This document shows, piece by piece, positions 1-9,923 of a stretch of 64,000 nucleotides of DNA. The DNA comes from Candidatus Heimdallarchaeota archaeon (GTDB taxonomy: Archaea > Asgardarchaeota > Heimdallarchaeia > Hodarchaeales > Hodarchaeaceae): the NCBI GenBank assembly GCA_011364965.1, contig RDOB01000002.1:124001-188000 (forward strand), in the 5' to 3' direction. Position numbers and translations under genes: made by a program. Below the pieces are notes generated by a model. That model was not told the origin of the DNA, searched no databases, and worked only from the letters and a program-made list of their open reading frames with translations. Position 1 is the first letter of the stretch. Every line of letters starts with the position of its first letter.

Positions 1-244
1 AAAATTCGCATATCGCTTCTCTCACTTGAAGCGAACCCATTGAATCAGTGTAGCGCGTTTGATTAAATCTTAACGCTTCTATGGTAGCTTCCTTAATAAA
101 TTCTGGTGTATCTAAATCAGGTTGCCCTATATTCAGTTTAATTTGGGAAGATTGAGGTATTTTTGAGGGCCAATTATTTACTAATCTGATCCCAGAAATT
201 GGAATATTTTTTACATTAGAATTCAAGTATTTTTCATAATCCAA
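1..244 (-). CDS. PLP-dependent class I/II aminotransferase, N-terminal fragment (continues past the left edge)
   Basis: Reverse-strand translation gives ...NSNVKNIPISGIRLVNNWPSKIPQSSQIKLNIGQPDLDTPEFIKEATIEALRFNQTRYTDSMGSLQVREAICEF, the typical aminotransferase I N-terminus (GQPDxDTPExIKEA, Y(T)xSxGxxxxREAI). The start is probably TTG near 244 or 226. Not in the ORF track. Confidence 0.8.
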   Translation of the reverse strand, partial: MDYEKYLNSNVKNIPISGIRLVNNWPSKIPQSSQIKLNIGQPDLDTPEFIKEATIEALRFNQTRYTDSMGSLQVREAICEF

Positions 245-357
245 GGTTGAATAGCCTCTGGAGTGGCATAAATAATTAAGAAGATGATTAACTACTTACT
301 TATCATGAGTTATATCAATATTGATTTTAGCAAAAAGGAAGAAGTAATAAGGAATTC

Positions 358-1026
358 CTAATCCCATAGAATTCCATCAAGAACAGAGGAAGCAATATTG
401 ACTCCTAATTCCCCAAGAATAGAATACCCACTTTTCCCACCACCAATTTTTAGAAGCTTTTCATTCTCTGCGATGACAATTCCTTCAACAGGATCAATCA
501 AAATTAGCTTTGATTCCCCTTTCCGAACTGCAATTTGTTTATCATATATCAAAACAATGTTATTTTCTGAACCAACAAGCAAAAATCTTCTTTTGCCGAA
601 AATAATATATTTTGCATTAGAATCGTCTTCATCAAAATCTATAGACGCCTTCTTGTCTTTTAAAGTAGACTCCAACTTTGCTATCATAGCATTCGCTTCA
701 TCATAGAGAAAATGTGTTTCTTCCTCTGTTGGATAATAGTTCATTATAGATTTGGTGATGTTCTCAACTGTAAGGCCAAAAATAACTAAATTTTTACCCG
801 TAAACTCAACTGTGGTGCCCACATCCCCATGTGTGTTGCTGTAAATCAGAGCATCTACAATTACTTCAACTCTACCAAGAAGTATTACTCCAGTTAGGTC
901 TTTATCAACGCGTACTTCAATTAGCTTAATTGATTCCTTTCCCTTGACCTTAAAATAAACCGTGGAGAGAATATCAGGAGTATCAATCCATTCATATATT
1001 TCCTCCCCTAGATGAATTCTTTTCAT
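358..1026 (-). CDS. Conserved hypothetical protein, 222 aa, in apparent operon with the upstream ArsR-like gene
   Basis: Complete ORF, 5 bp after the stop of the 1032..1817 gene on the same strand; no family recognised. Confidence 0.75.
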   Translation of the reverse strand: MKRIHLGEEIYEWIDTPDILSTVYFKVKGKESIKLIEVRVDKDLTGVILLGRVEVIVDALIYSNTHGDVGTTVEFTGKNLVIFGLTVENITKSIMNYYPTEEETHFLYDEANAMIAKLESTLKDKKASIDFDEDDSNAKYIIFGKRRFLLVGSENNIVLIYDKQIAVRKGESKLILIDPVEGIVIAENEKLLKIGGGKSGYSILGELGVNIASSVLDGILWD

Positions 1027-1031
1027 TGGGA

Positions 1032-1817
1032 TTATTCCGCCTCTTCTGAATTTATATCTTCTTCTGATTTTGCATCCTCTTCGTCATCAATAATAACTGG
1101 AACCTGAAGTCGCCTTTTTCCTCGAATATAAAGAAATTCTACTAACTTTAATGCTTCACGTCCAGCAAAAGTTAACATATATCGTTCCCTGACTCCTTCT
1201 TGGCGAACTAATCCCTGTTCCATAAGGATAGTAATATGATGTTTAAAATTTCCGCCTTTTGTGTTTGTTCGGTCGGATAAATCCGATTGTCTTAAAGGTT
1301 CTTTCTCTAGTTCTTTAAGCATCCTTAATCGTGTTTGATCGGATAATGCAGCCATTATTGCAGACCCTTTATCATAGAAATCCTCAATCTCATCCTTTGA
1401 GATCTCATATGATTCCCTAGCTCTTCGCTCTGCTCTTCCTCGTCTTTTAGGAGGTGAGTGTTGAAAAATAGATCCAATTGATCGATCAATAGAATCTCCT
1501 ATAGAATCTGCGATACTTGTTACAAAATTCTCGATTGTTGTGCCAAAATTCTCACCCCAGTTATCCCATCCTTCATCATGATATTTTCGAGTTCGCTGAG
1601 CTCTTGGCTTTCTATGGGGAGAGGGACGCTCATAATCGAACTCTTTATGCATCTCATCCTTTATTTCATCAATTTCGTCTTTTAAGGTTCCAATTTCTTC
1701 TTTAACGGTACGCTTTAAATCACGAAGCATATCATTTAGATCAATGACCTCTTCTTCATCATCAGGTAAGTCATCATCTCTCTCATCTCTATCTTCGTCA
1801 AAATCCACCTTTAACAC
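1032..1817 (-). CDS. ArsR-like winged-helix regulator with long acidic/coiled-coil N-terminal extension
   Basis: C-terminal wHTH: IMAALSDQTRLRMLKELEKEPLRQSDLSDRTNTKGGNFKHHITILMEQGLVRQEGVRERYMLT. N-terminus is D/E/K-rich. Confidence 0.75.
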   Translation of the reverse strand: MLKVDFDEDRDERDDDLPDDEEEVIDLNDMLRDLKRTVKEEIGTLKDEIDEIKDEMHKEFDYERPSPHRKPRAQRTRKYHDEGWDNWGENFGTTIENFVTSIADSIGDSIDRSIGSIFQHSPPKRRGRAERRARESYEISKDEIEDFYDKGSAIMAALSDQTRLRMLKELEKEPLRQSDLSDRTNTKGGNFKHHITILMEQGLVRQEGVRERYMLTFAGREALKLVEFLYIRGKRRLQVPVIIDDEEDAKSEEDINSEEAE

Positions 1818-2027
1818 CTGTTTTATTAATCATTTAAGCAAAATGTAAATTTCTTACAACTGTAATTAAACTACAATTTTTTGTATTAAAAACTATTTGT
1901 TCGTGGCAAACGAATATAATTAAAATTAAGACCGTTAAAATTCGTTTCTCTTGTCATTTCTCAGATTAAATAACGATTTATTTATTAAAAGAGAAATTAT
2001 GACAATTTTCCCAGTTTTACCGTCTTA

Positions 2028-3380
2028 TTAAATAATAAAAGGAGAAATTATTATTAAATAGATAGTACCTATTAGAAGATGGAGAAAACCAAGTAAAGCT
2101 CCTATCTTTAGAAATTCTATGAATGTAATAGGAGATCCCTCTCTATTTGCTAAATTTATTGCTAAGATATTTGCTGGACTGCCAATCGGAAGAATATACC
2201 CTCCTAAATTAACTGCTATTACTAATCCCCACCAAGCAATATCCCCTATTACCCCTGCCGTTTGTAAGTCTGCGAATACAGGAGCTAAGGCTGCTGAGAT
2301 TGGAATATTATCCACCACTGCAGAAATCATGCCAATTCCAAACGTGATAAATGGTAATGATAAAATCAAGGGTAATTCCAAAAAGGGAGTTAATAGTTCT
2401 CCTAGCAATTCAAGTATTCCTAATATTTCAATAGATCCAACTAAAATGAATAAACCCATTATGAAATAAATTGAGATCCATTCTACATCCTTAAAAATGT
2501 CCTTAGGATGCATCCCTGAGAATAGAAGAAGTAGTGCTGCAACCAATAGAGCAATTTCCGCTGCTTTCAGATGAAATGCTCCTCCGAATATAAAACCTGA
2601 CACTAATATAATTAATCCGATAATTACCACATAAAATGTCCGTCGATTTTCAACCAATACATTAGGATCAAGTAAAAAAATTTCCCTTACCAAAAACTGA
2701 GATGGTTCCTTAAAATCAGCTTTAGAAGTAATATAATATATTGGTAAGGCTGTCAATAGCAATATAACACTTAAGGGCCCCATAACTATGACAAAATCTA
2801 TAAATGAAGCTCCACTCTTGTCTGCTAAAACTATATTCGGAATACTTCCTACAAGAGAAGGTATTGATGCAAAATTAGCTGTTAGAGCTTCAACTATTAA
2901 TGTGGGACGGAAATCAAACTCAAGAATTTTATAGATCTCAACTGTTAACGGCGCTATAATCAGCATTGTTGTTATTACGTCAAATACGAAACTTATGACG
3001 TAAGTTAAAAGAGTTAGGGATATCAATAATGTTTTGGGATTTCCTTTTGTAAACCTGACTATAATAATACTAATATATTGGAATAATCCAGATCGACTAG
3101 AAATAATAGTAATAATCATCATCGCTGTAATAAAGATGATTGTATTCCATTCGACTCTAGAAACAATCGTGTGAAATTCCGTTGCGTGCCCCTCGTATTC
3201 CCATTGTGTTATTATTAATAGGATAGAAATTGCTCCTGCGCCTAGTAAAGCGGAAATTGGTCGATGGAATTTTTCAGTGGAAATTAGAATATATATGCCA
3301 ATAAAGATAATTAATCCTACCAACTGAACTGGATTTAGAGCTGACACAAAACGAACCACCATGACAATTAGAATAGCCAT
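2028..3380 (-). CDS. ArsB/NhaD-family ion transporter (SLC13-like permease)
   Basis: 450 aa polytopic protein; SFVFDVITTMLIIAPLTVEIYK and SIPNIVLADKSG / GMISAVVDNIPISAALAPVF repeats typical of the IT superfamily. Confidence 0.8.
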   Translation of the reverse strand: MAILIVMVVRFVSALNPVQLVGLIIFIGIYILISTEKFHRPISALLGAGAISILLIITQWEYEGHATEFHTIVSRVEWNTIIFITAMMIITIISSRSGLFQYISIIIVRFTKGNPKTLLISLTLLTYVISFVFDVITTMLIIAPLTVEIYKILEFDFRPTLIVEALTANFASIPSLVGSIPNIVLADKSGASFIDFVIVMGPLSVILLLTALPIYYITSKADFKEPSQFLVREIFLLDPNVLVENRRTFYVVIIGLIILVSGFIFGGAFHLKAAEIALLVAALLLLFSGMHPKDIFKDVEWISIYFIMGLFILVGSIEILGILELLGELLTPFLELPLILSLPFITFGIGMISAVVDNIPISAALAPVFADLQTAGVIGDIAWWGLVIAVNLGGYILPIGSPANILAINLANREGSPITFIEFLKIGALLGFLHLLIGTIYLIIISPFII

Positions 3381-3773
3381 ATTTTATAATTTCGCATTTA
3401 TATAATAGACCACGAAGTTACTGTCCAGTATTACAGAAAAAATTTCATTCATATATAGTATTATATGTCGAACTTTATTGTTTAAAGTGGTTCAAAACTA
3501 CTTGGCACAAATTATAAAATATTTTGTTTCTTCCTTGAATAATCATATTTTATTATTTAATGGCATAGAAATTATATCATATTAAATTAATTTCAAATAC
3601 TTCAAACAAATCCAACACCAAGTTCTTTAGATAAAACGTATTTACATCTTAACTCTTTTCTAACGTTTAGTTCGTTTAACAATTGAAAAGTAGGATCTCA
3701 AGAAATTTATATGAATAAAAACTAAACCTCTTCAGCCAGAAGAACGCAATCCTAAGGAAATTAAGGGGATCAT

Positions 3774-3836
3774 ATGTCTAAGTCTCTTAAAATCTCCTTG
3801 GGTGATGGAATTAAAAAGGTGTATGATATTTTATGA
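3774..3836 (+). CDS. Putative 20-aa leader ORF (MSKSLKISLGDGIKKVYDIL) overlapping the hydB start codon
   Basis: ATG at 3774 preceded by AAGGGGAT; its TGA (3834-3836) overlaps the hydB ATG (3833-3835) in an ATGA arrangement. Coding status unproven. Confidence 0.35.
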   Translation: MSKSLKISLGDGIKKVYDIL

Positions 3837-4873
3837 TACCTAGGTTTATCTCTCAGGAAGCTTTAAAAGAATGGGTAGAGCATTTAATAACACAATTTAG
3901 TGTGTATGCTCCTGTTCAAGAAAAAGGAGACTATGATTTTGCAAAGATTGCACATGCTGAAGAGATTGCATTTGATTTTGATCGTACTCGGATGTCAATC
4001 AAAGGTTTTTTTTTGAAGCCTGAAGAGAAGCTCATGTCCGCATCAGCCTCAAAAGGGGATCCTGTTGCATCATCACCAGATACTAGTAAAAGAATTATTT
4101 TTGGTGCGCGACCTTGTGATATTACAGCCTTAAATTTGACAGATAATGTCTTTGTTAAGGATTTTTATGATCCATATTATATGAAGCGTCGTCAGTCAAC
4201 AATAATAATTGGTATACGTTGTACAGAGAAGTGTCGTACCTGTTTTTGTGGAACAATGGATAGCAATAACCCACTAACTGGATATGATATCATGTTGACT
4301 GAAATGGATACTGGGGAAATTCTGATCCAAGCTGGATCCGATAATGGAGAAAAATTATTTCGGGGAAGTCGTCATCTAACACGCCAATCATCTGAGGAAG
4401 ATCAAAGTCTTATTTTAAAGACATTCAAAAAAATAACTGAAACTTTTACTCCTGATATTCCTACCACTGGCTTAAAAGCGATTATAGATTTAGGAAGGAC
4501 AGAATTTCTTTGGAAAAAATATGAAAAGATCTGTTTGTCTTGTGGGCAATGTGTATTTGTGTGCCCAACTTGCTGGTGTTTTGATGTTAAAGAAATAGTG
4601 GGAGCAGATGAGACGGATTTTGGTAATTTAGATAAAACTGCAAGAATTCGACGATGGGCCTCATGTTTGTATAAAGATTATCATACAGTGTCAGGTGGTC
4701 ACATTTTTATGCCAACTGTTGCTTCTCGTTTAGAAAACTATTACAAACACAAATTACGAGGGATTCCTGAAAAATTCGGGGTATGGGGTTGTGTTGGATG
4801 TGGAAGGTGTGTGAGTACATGTCCTGTGGGAATTGATATTAGAGAGTCATTAAAGGAGTTAACAGGTGATTAA
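3833..4873 (+). CDS. hydB: [NiFe] (sulf)hydrogenase beta subunit, 4Fe-4S protein (HydB/AsrA-like)
   Basis: Two ferredoxin-like motifs (CLSCGQCVFVCPTC, CVGCGRCVSTCPVG); first gene of a beta-gamma-delta-alpha operon. Confidence 0.88.
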   Translation: MIPRFISQEALKEWVEHLITQFSVYAPVQEKGDYDFAKIAHAEEIAFDFDRTRMSIKGFFLKPEEKLMSASASKGDPVASSPDTSKRIIFGARPCDITALNLTDNVFVKDFYDPYYMKRRQSTIIIGIRCTEKCRTCFCGTMDSNNPLTGYDIMLTEMDTGEILIQAGSDNGEKLFRGSRHLTRQSSEEDQSLILKTFKKITETFTPDIPTTGLKAIIDLGRTEFLWKKYEKICLSCGQCVFVCPTCWCFDVKEIVGADETDFGNLDKTARIRRWASCLYKDYHTVSGGHIFMPTVASRLENYYKHKLRGIPEKFGVWGCVGCGRCVSTCPVGIDIRESLKELTGD

Positions 4874-5720
4874 AATGCGGAAACCAAGAGAAAATCCATA
4901 TATACCCTTTGATGCTACAATAACAAAAATTGTTGATCTTAATGAAGAATCTAAGAGTTTTCACCTTGATTCTTCGGAATTACGTAAAATGATCTATCAA
5001 CCTGGACAATTCATTCAAGTAACTGTATATGGGGTGGGGGAAGTAGCAATAGGAATAACTGATACAATATATGATGAAGGATTTGAGGTTGCTATAAGGA
5101 ATACTGGTGGACGTGTAACTTCTTATCTTCATACAATGAAAGTTGGAGATATAGTAGGAATTAGGGGGCCACTAGGTAAACCGTTCCCTATGGATGATTT
5201 TAAGGGTAAGAATTTATTATTTATTTGTGCTGGAATTGGTTTCTGGCCAATTAGGGCCTGTATAAAGCATGTTATTAACCACAGGGAAGATTATGGTAAA
5301 CTTTTGGCTATTTTCGGTGTAAGAAATCCTTCTTTATTCACTTACACTGATGAAATTGAATCTTGGATGTCTCGCGAGGATATGAAGGTTCAGAGAACTG
5401 TTGATTCGTGCTCAGATGAAGATTGTTGGGACGAGAATGTAGGACTGATTACTTCATTAACTGATGACTTCAAACCGCAAAATCCCGAAGATTGGATAAT
5501 TTTATGCTGTGGACCTCCAGTTGCATTTAAGTTTATTGGAGAGTCACTCAATAAGAATGGATTCAATGATGATCAAATCTGGGTGAGTTTAGAGCGCAAA
5601 ATGAAGTGTGGTATTGGGAAATGCAACCATTGCTTAATTCATGGTACTAGATACGTCTGCATGGATGGGCCTGTCTTTACGCTAGGAGAAGCTAGGGATA
5701 TGCCAGGAGGATTGGATTAG
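4866..5720 (+). CDS. hydG: [NiFe] (sulf)hydrogenase gamma subunit, FAD/NAD(P)-binding with 2Fe-2S motif (HydG/AsrB-like)
   Basis: Ferredoxin-reductase fold; LLFICAGIGFWPIRACI nucleotide-binding segment; C-terminal MKCGIGKCNHC...C. Confidence 0.87.
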   Translation: MIKMRKPRENPYIPFDATITKIVDLNEESKSFHLDSSELRKMIYQPGQFIQVTVYGVGEVAIGITDTIYDEGFEVAIRNTGGRVTSYLHTMKVGDIVGIRGPLGKPFPMDDFKGKNLLFICAGIGFWPIRACIKHVINHREDYGKLLAIFGVRNPSLFTYTDEIESWMSREDMKVQRTVDSCSDEDCWDENVGLITSLTDDFKPQNPEDWIILCCGPPVAFKFIGESLNKNGFNDDQIWVSLERKMKCGIGKCNHCLIHGTRYVCMDGPVFTLGEARDMPGGLD

Positions 5721-6503
5721 ATGTCAGAGAAACCACGTGTAGGAATTTTTGGTATGACAAGTTGTTATGGTTGTCAGTTAGAAATAATAAATTTGGAAGA
5801 AAATATCCTCCGCTTACTTGATCATGTGAACATATCTTATTGGAGATTAGCTCTAGAAACTCCATCTGATCCTAAAAATCTTGATATAGCAATTATTGAG
5901 GGTTCTGCATCCAACCAAGAGGAGATTGAGGAACTTAGGGAAATTAGGCAAAATTCCAAGATCGTTATTACAATTGGAGCATGTGCAGCACTCGGAGGAG
6001 TTCAGGGAATGCGGAACTTAATGAATAACGAGAGAGTTATGTCAGCAGCCTATTCTAATTTATCTGGTGTACGAGCAACAGAGGTTAAAGCTATCCATGA
6101 GGTAATCAAAGTGGATTATGCTGTACGAGGTTGTCCTATAAATAAAGAGGAATTTGCTGCAGCAATTCTTCATCTTCTTGCTGGTACACAACCTCCAGCA
6201 TGGAATATGCCAGTGTGTAATGAATGTAAGATTAAAGGTAATGAATGCTTTTTTGAGCGTAAGAAACCATTACCCCATTATCAATCAAGAGTTTGTCTTG
6301 GACCAATTTCGGAAGCTGGATGCGGAGCACGGTGTCCCTCAAATGGAATGCCTTGCGATGGATGTCGTGGATGGACTGAAGACGCTCATGTCAAACAGTG
6401 GATAAAGGAAGGCCTAGAACGAAATCAAACGATAGAGGATCTCGCGATGTTAGTTCACCGGTATTCTGGTGGAACTAAGGATTCAGAAATAGCAAAGGAA
6501 TGA
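5721..6503 (+). CDS. hydD: [NiFe] hydrogenase small (delta) subunit
   Basis: TSCYGCQLEI proximal cluster motif, later CPINKEE and cysteine motifs. Confidence 0.9.
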   Translation: MSEKPRVGIFGMTSCYGCQLEIINLEENILRLLDHVNISYWRLALETPSDPKNLDIAIIEGSASNQEEIEELREIRQNSKIVITIGACAALGGVQGMRNLMNNERVMSAAYSNLSGVRATEVKAIHEVIKVDYAVRGCPINKEEFAAAILHLLAGTQPPAWNMPVCNECKIKGNECFFERKKPLPHYQSRVCLGPISEAGCGARCPSNGMPCDGCRGWTEDAHVKQWIKEGLERNQTIEDLAMLVHRYSGGTKDSEIAKE

Positions 6504-7804
6504 GAAAAATGAATGAAACAATAGATCTTAAGCATATTGCTCGTGTAGAGGGCTATGGAAGATTAATCGTTGATATCGATAACAAACAGCTGAAAGATGC
6601 TAAATTTAACGTTTTAGAAGGAGCGCGCTTTTTTGAAGGTATCTTACTTGGAAAAAAATATAATGAGGTTCCTATAATTATTTCTCGTATCTGTGCTATA
6701 TGTTCTGCATCTCATAGTATCGTATCAACATATGCTGTTGAGAATGCACTAAGTATCCGTCCATCAGAGCAAACTCATCTTTTAAGGAAATTACTTGTCT
6801 ATGGAGAGATGATAGAAAGCCATTTATTGCACACTTACTATCTTGCTTTACCTGATTATATCAGACAACCAAGTGTAATTCCACTTGCCTCAAGCCATCC
6901 AGATGTAGTTAAACGTGCATTCTATGGTCATGGTCTTGGTAATGAAATTCAGCGGAAAATCGGGGGTCGGGCAGTTCATCCAATAAGAAATGTCGTGGGT
7001 GGATTCTCTATGTTTCCTTCTCTTGAAGAAATGGAATCAATTCGGAAAAAAATTCCTCTGATGATTGAGGAGACTCTAGAAACTATTAAATTATTCCGTG
7101 ATCTTCCTGATCAACCTACTATCGAATCAAAACGAGATTATGCAGCCATCTGGGATTGTAATGAATATGCTTATTGCTATGCAAAAGAAATTGCACATGG
7201 ATATGGAGATCCTTTCCCAGCGACAGAATATCAAACTCATCTTATTGAAGAAGTTCGACCATATTCGCATACTAAATTTTCATCATTGAATGGAGAATCG
7301 TTTATGGTAGGCGCTCTTCCAAGGTTGAACCTTAATCATCATTTATTGACTAATGTGGGAAAAGAGGCTTTGGAGTTATCCAAGTTAAACCTTCCAGACT
7401 TTGATACTTATCATAATAATATTGCCCAACTAGTTGAGACGGTTGATTGTGCTCAGCGTTCAATAGACATTTTGGATAAATTTATTTCCGATGATTTTGA
7501 ATTTGAGACCTTTGATTTCAATCCTAAACCAGGAAATGGAATTGCAGTTACAGAAGCACCCCGTGGGTTGTTAGTACATCAATACACATTTGATGAAGAT
7601 CTTCGTTGTACATATTGTGATGTTGTGACTCCCACTGCTTACAATCAGCATAAGATGGAAACAGATTGTGTAGATTTGATACCTAGGATTGCACATCGTC
7701 CGCGCGAGGACATAGAGCTGTTCTTAAATATGCTTATTCGAGCATATGATCCATGTATTTCGTGTTCAGCTCATTCTGTTAAGTTAGATGTGAAATTTGT
7801 TTAA
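6500..7804 (+). CDS. hydA: [NiFe] hydrogenase large (alpha) subunit
   Basis: L1 motif RICAICSASH and L2 motif DPCISCSAH followed by a short C-terminal extension SVKLDVKFV that would be cleaved on maturation. Confidence 0.93.
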   Translation: MRKMNETIDLKHIARVEGYGRLIVDIDNKQLKDAKFNVLEGARFFEGILLGKKYNEVPIIISRICAICSASHSIVSTYAVENALSIRPSEQTHLLRKLLVYGEMIESHLLHTYYLALPDYIRQPSVIPLASSHPDVVKRAFYGHGLGNEIQRKIGGRAVHPIRNVVGGFSMFPSLEEMESIRKKIPLMIEETLETIKLFRDLPDQPTIESKRDYAAIWDCNEYAYCYAKEIAHGYGDPFPATEYQTHLIEEVRPYSHTKFSSLNGESFMVGALPRLNLNHHLLTNVGKEALELSKLNLPDFDTYHNNIAQLVETVDCAQRSIDILDKFISDDFEFETFDFNPKPGNGIAVTEAPRGLLVHQYTFDEDLRCTYCDVVTPTAYNQHKMETDCVDLIPRIAHRPREDIELFLNMLIRAYDPCISCSAHSVKLDVKFV

Positions 7805-7832
7805 GTGATTCAGTAACTCACTTTTTTCCTTT

Positions 7833-8346
7833 TTAATCTTTCTGGTTATGAATAATCACTTTTATTTCATTAATAGCCTTTGGTATTGCATTTATAGCCT
7901 GTTCTGAGAGAGATTCGCCATAACCGATATCAGAAACAATGATTGCTAGGATTTTCAATCTTTTTGGCATTATTTCTGGTCTTAAATCTTTAAGCATTTT
8001 TAAAAATTCAGTGATTCGTATTCCATGTGTAGTAGTAGTTAATTCAGTTTTAGATCCCATAACTGTATCTAATGTAATTTGTATAACAGTACCTACAGGA
8101 TATTCCTTAGAGGTCGCTGCATCTATAAAGAGTGCAAGTTTGAGATTTGGATTCTTTTCCAAAATTGGTTCAACGTCAAATATCCCAATATCAATCTCAT
8201 AAAGTAAAAAATTATTAAAGAAACTGTCCTGATGAAGTGACGCTAATATCCTTAAACCTATCCCATCGTCTTTACGATATCTATTTCCAATTCCAAAAAT
8301 AGCAATACTTTTTTGCTTGGAAGCTCGTTTTGAGATCTTCTTTCAC
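7833..8346 (-). pseudogene. Hydrogenase maturation protease (HyaD/HybD/FrcD family), apparently frameshifted near its N-terminus (intact, frameshifted or assembly error unresolved)
   Basis: The frame of the 109-aa track ORF extends upstream as SIAIFGIGNRYRKDDGIGLRILASLHQD... (GxGNxxxxDDGxG protease motif) but has no ATG/GTG/TTG before an in-frame TGA. A GTG-initiated frame (VKEDLKTSFQAKK...) with an aggtg-type RBS joins it if one A of the A6 run (plus-strand T6, 8309-8314) is removed. Confidence 0.75.
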
Positions 8347-8488
8347 CTTTTCAAGCTGATAACTCGTTCGTTTTGTAGTTTATTGGACGAATATTGTATA
8401 AAATTAACAATGAATACGCCATGGCTACCTAGTAAAATTCAGTAGAATACATCAAAAGGCATTTAAGGGCAATTATTAATATTTAATC

Positions 8489-9916
8489 TTGTATAAAAAA
8501 ATGGGGCTTTTTTTCTTGAGAATGGAAACGGATATTGCAATTATAGGTGGTGGGCCTGCAGGATATGTAGCTGCCATTCGAGCTTCACAATTAGGAGCAA
8601 AGGTTATATTAGTAGAGAAAGGGGAAATAGGTGGAACTTGTTTAAATAGGGGCTGCATTCCAACAAAATCCCTTTTGGAATCAGCTAAAAGATACAATAT
8701 GCTTTCTGATGCAGGGAAATTTGGATTGAACGTTGAGAATTTTTCATTTGATTACATTAAAATACAAAAAAGGAAAAATCAAATTGTTACGCGACTTGTG
8801 AAAGGAATAGAGTTTTTATTAAAGAATAATAGTGTTCAAATAGTAAGAGGTACCGGGAGTTTTATCGATTCTCATACAATTTCTGTTAAAACCCAAGATG
8901 AGACCTATACAATAATAACAAAAAAAACTATAATTGCTACCGGAAGTAAATCTTCTTCTGTTCCAATTCCTGGAATTCAAGGCGTAAAAGTATTAAATAG
9001 TAATGAGCTATTAATGTTAGATCGAATTCCAGACAGTATATTAATAATTGGGGGAGGTATAATTGGGGATGAATTTGCTTCAATTTTCAATTCTTTTGGA
9101 TGTAAAGTAACTATAGTCGAAATGTTGTCTCATCTGATTCCAATGGAAGATAGGGAAATAAGTATTGAGCTTGAGGCAGCTTTCAAGAGGATGGGAATCA
9201 AAGTGTATACTAATTCCAAAGTTACTGGTATCAGCGACGCAGAAAATGGTGAAAAAGTAGTTAAATTCCTCGATCATGAAGGAGTAGAGCAAATAATACG
9301 CTCAGAATATGTATTAGTATCTGTCGGACGAACTTCGGTTATTGAGGATTTAAATCTTGATGTATTGGAAAGTTTGGACTATGGACGAGGGATAACTGTT
9401 AATTATAAAATGGAAACTACCATACCTGACATTTATGCTATTGGAGACGTCATTCAAGGTGTTCCCTCCCCTATGTTAGCTTATACCGCTTCTCAAGAAG
9501 GCGAGATTGCAGTAGAAAATGCCCTCGGTAATAATATGGAAATGAAATATCATGGTATCCCTAGTGCTATATTTACATTCCCAGAGGTTGCTTCCGCGGG
9601 TTTAACAGAGGATAAAGCCAAAGAAACGCATGAGGTGCTTGTGGGAAAATTTCCATTTCAAGGAAATGGTCGAGCTATTATAGCAGGAGAGAATCGCGGA
9701 TTTGTGAAAGTTATTCTGGATAAGAAAACCACTGAGATTTTAGGAGTTCATATTATTGGGCCTCATGCAACAGAACTAATTGCTGAAGCTTCATTAGCCG
9801 TTACAAACCGTTTACATGCGAAATCTATTATCAAAACAGCGCATGGTCATCCTGTTTTGTATGAAAGTATAAAAGAAGCAGTACTGGATGCATTAGGAAG
9901 AGCAATTCATAAATAA
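8489..9916 (+). CDS. lpd: Dihydrolipoamide dehydrogenase / pyridine nucleotide-disulfide oxidoreductase (true start may be ATG at 8522)
   Basis: IIGGGPAGYVAAIRASQLGAKVILVEKGEIGGTCLNRGCIPTK redox-active disulfide; C-terminal HxHP...E dimerisation motif (AHGHPVLYESIKEA). Confidence 0.93.
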   Translation: MYKKMGLFFLRMETDIAIIGGGPAGYVAAIRASQLGAKVILVEKGEIGGTCLNRGCIPTKSLLESAKRYNMLSDAGKFGLNVENFSFDYIKIQKRKNQIVTRLVKGIEFLLKNNSVQIVRGTGSFIDSHTISVKTQDETYTIITKKTIIATGSKSSSVPIPGIQGVKVLNSNELLMLDRIPDSILIIGGGIIGDEFASIFNSFGCKVTIVEMLSHLIPMEDREISIELEAAFKRMGIKVYTNSKVTGISDAENGEKVVKFLDHEGVEQIIRSEYVLVSVGRTSVIEDLNLDVLESLDYGRGITVNYKMETTIPDIYAIGDVIQGVPSPMLAYTASQEGEIAVENALGNNMEMKYHGIPSAIFTFPEVASAGLTEDKAKETHEVLVGKFPFQGNGRAIIAGENRGFVKVILDKKTTEILGVHIIGPHATELIAEASLAVTNRLHAKSIIKTAHGHPVLYESIKEAVLDALGRAIHK

Positions 9917-9923
9917 TTGATGA

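Noticed and set aside
398-706. Plus-strand 102-aa ORF, and many similar antisense ORFs in the track (e.g. 2119..2469, 22280..22600, 26440..26715, 59238..59591, 60762..61091, 62594..62935)
   Set aside because: They lie antisense inside clearly coding genes, with unnatural Ser/Leu/Phe-rich composition typical of reverse-complement reading.
6154-6405. Same-strand alternative-frame ORF inside hydD (83 aa), also 7098..7289 in hydA
   Set aside because: Overlaps a well-supported hydrogenase gene in another frame; no independent RBS or recognisable product.
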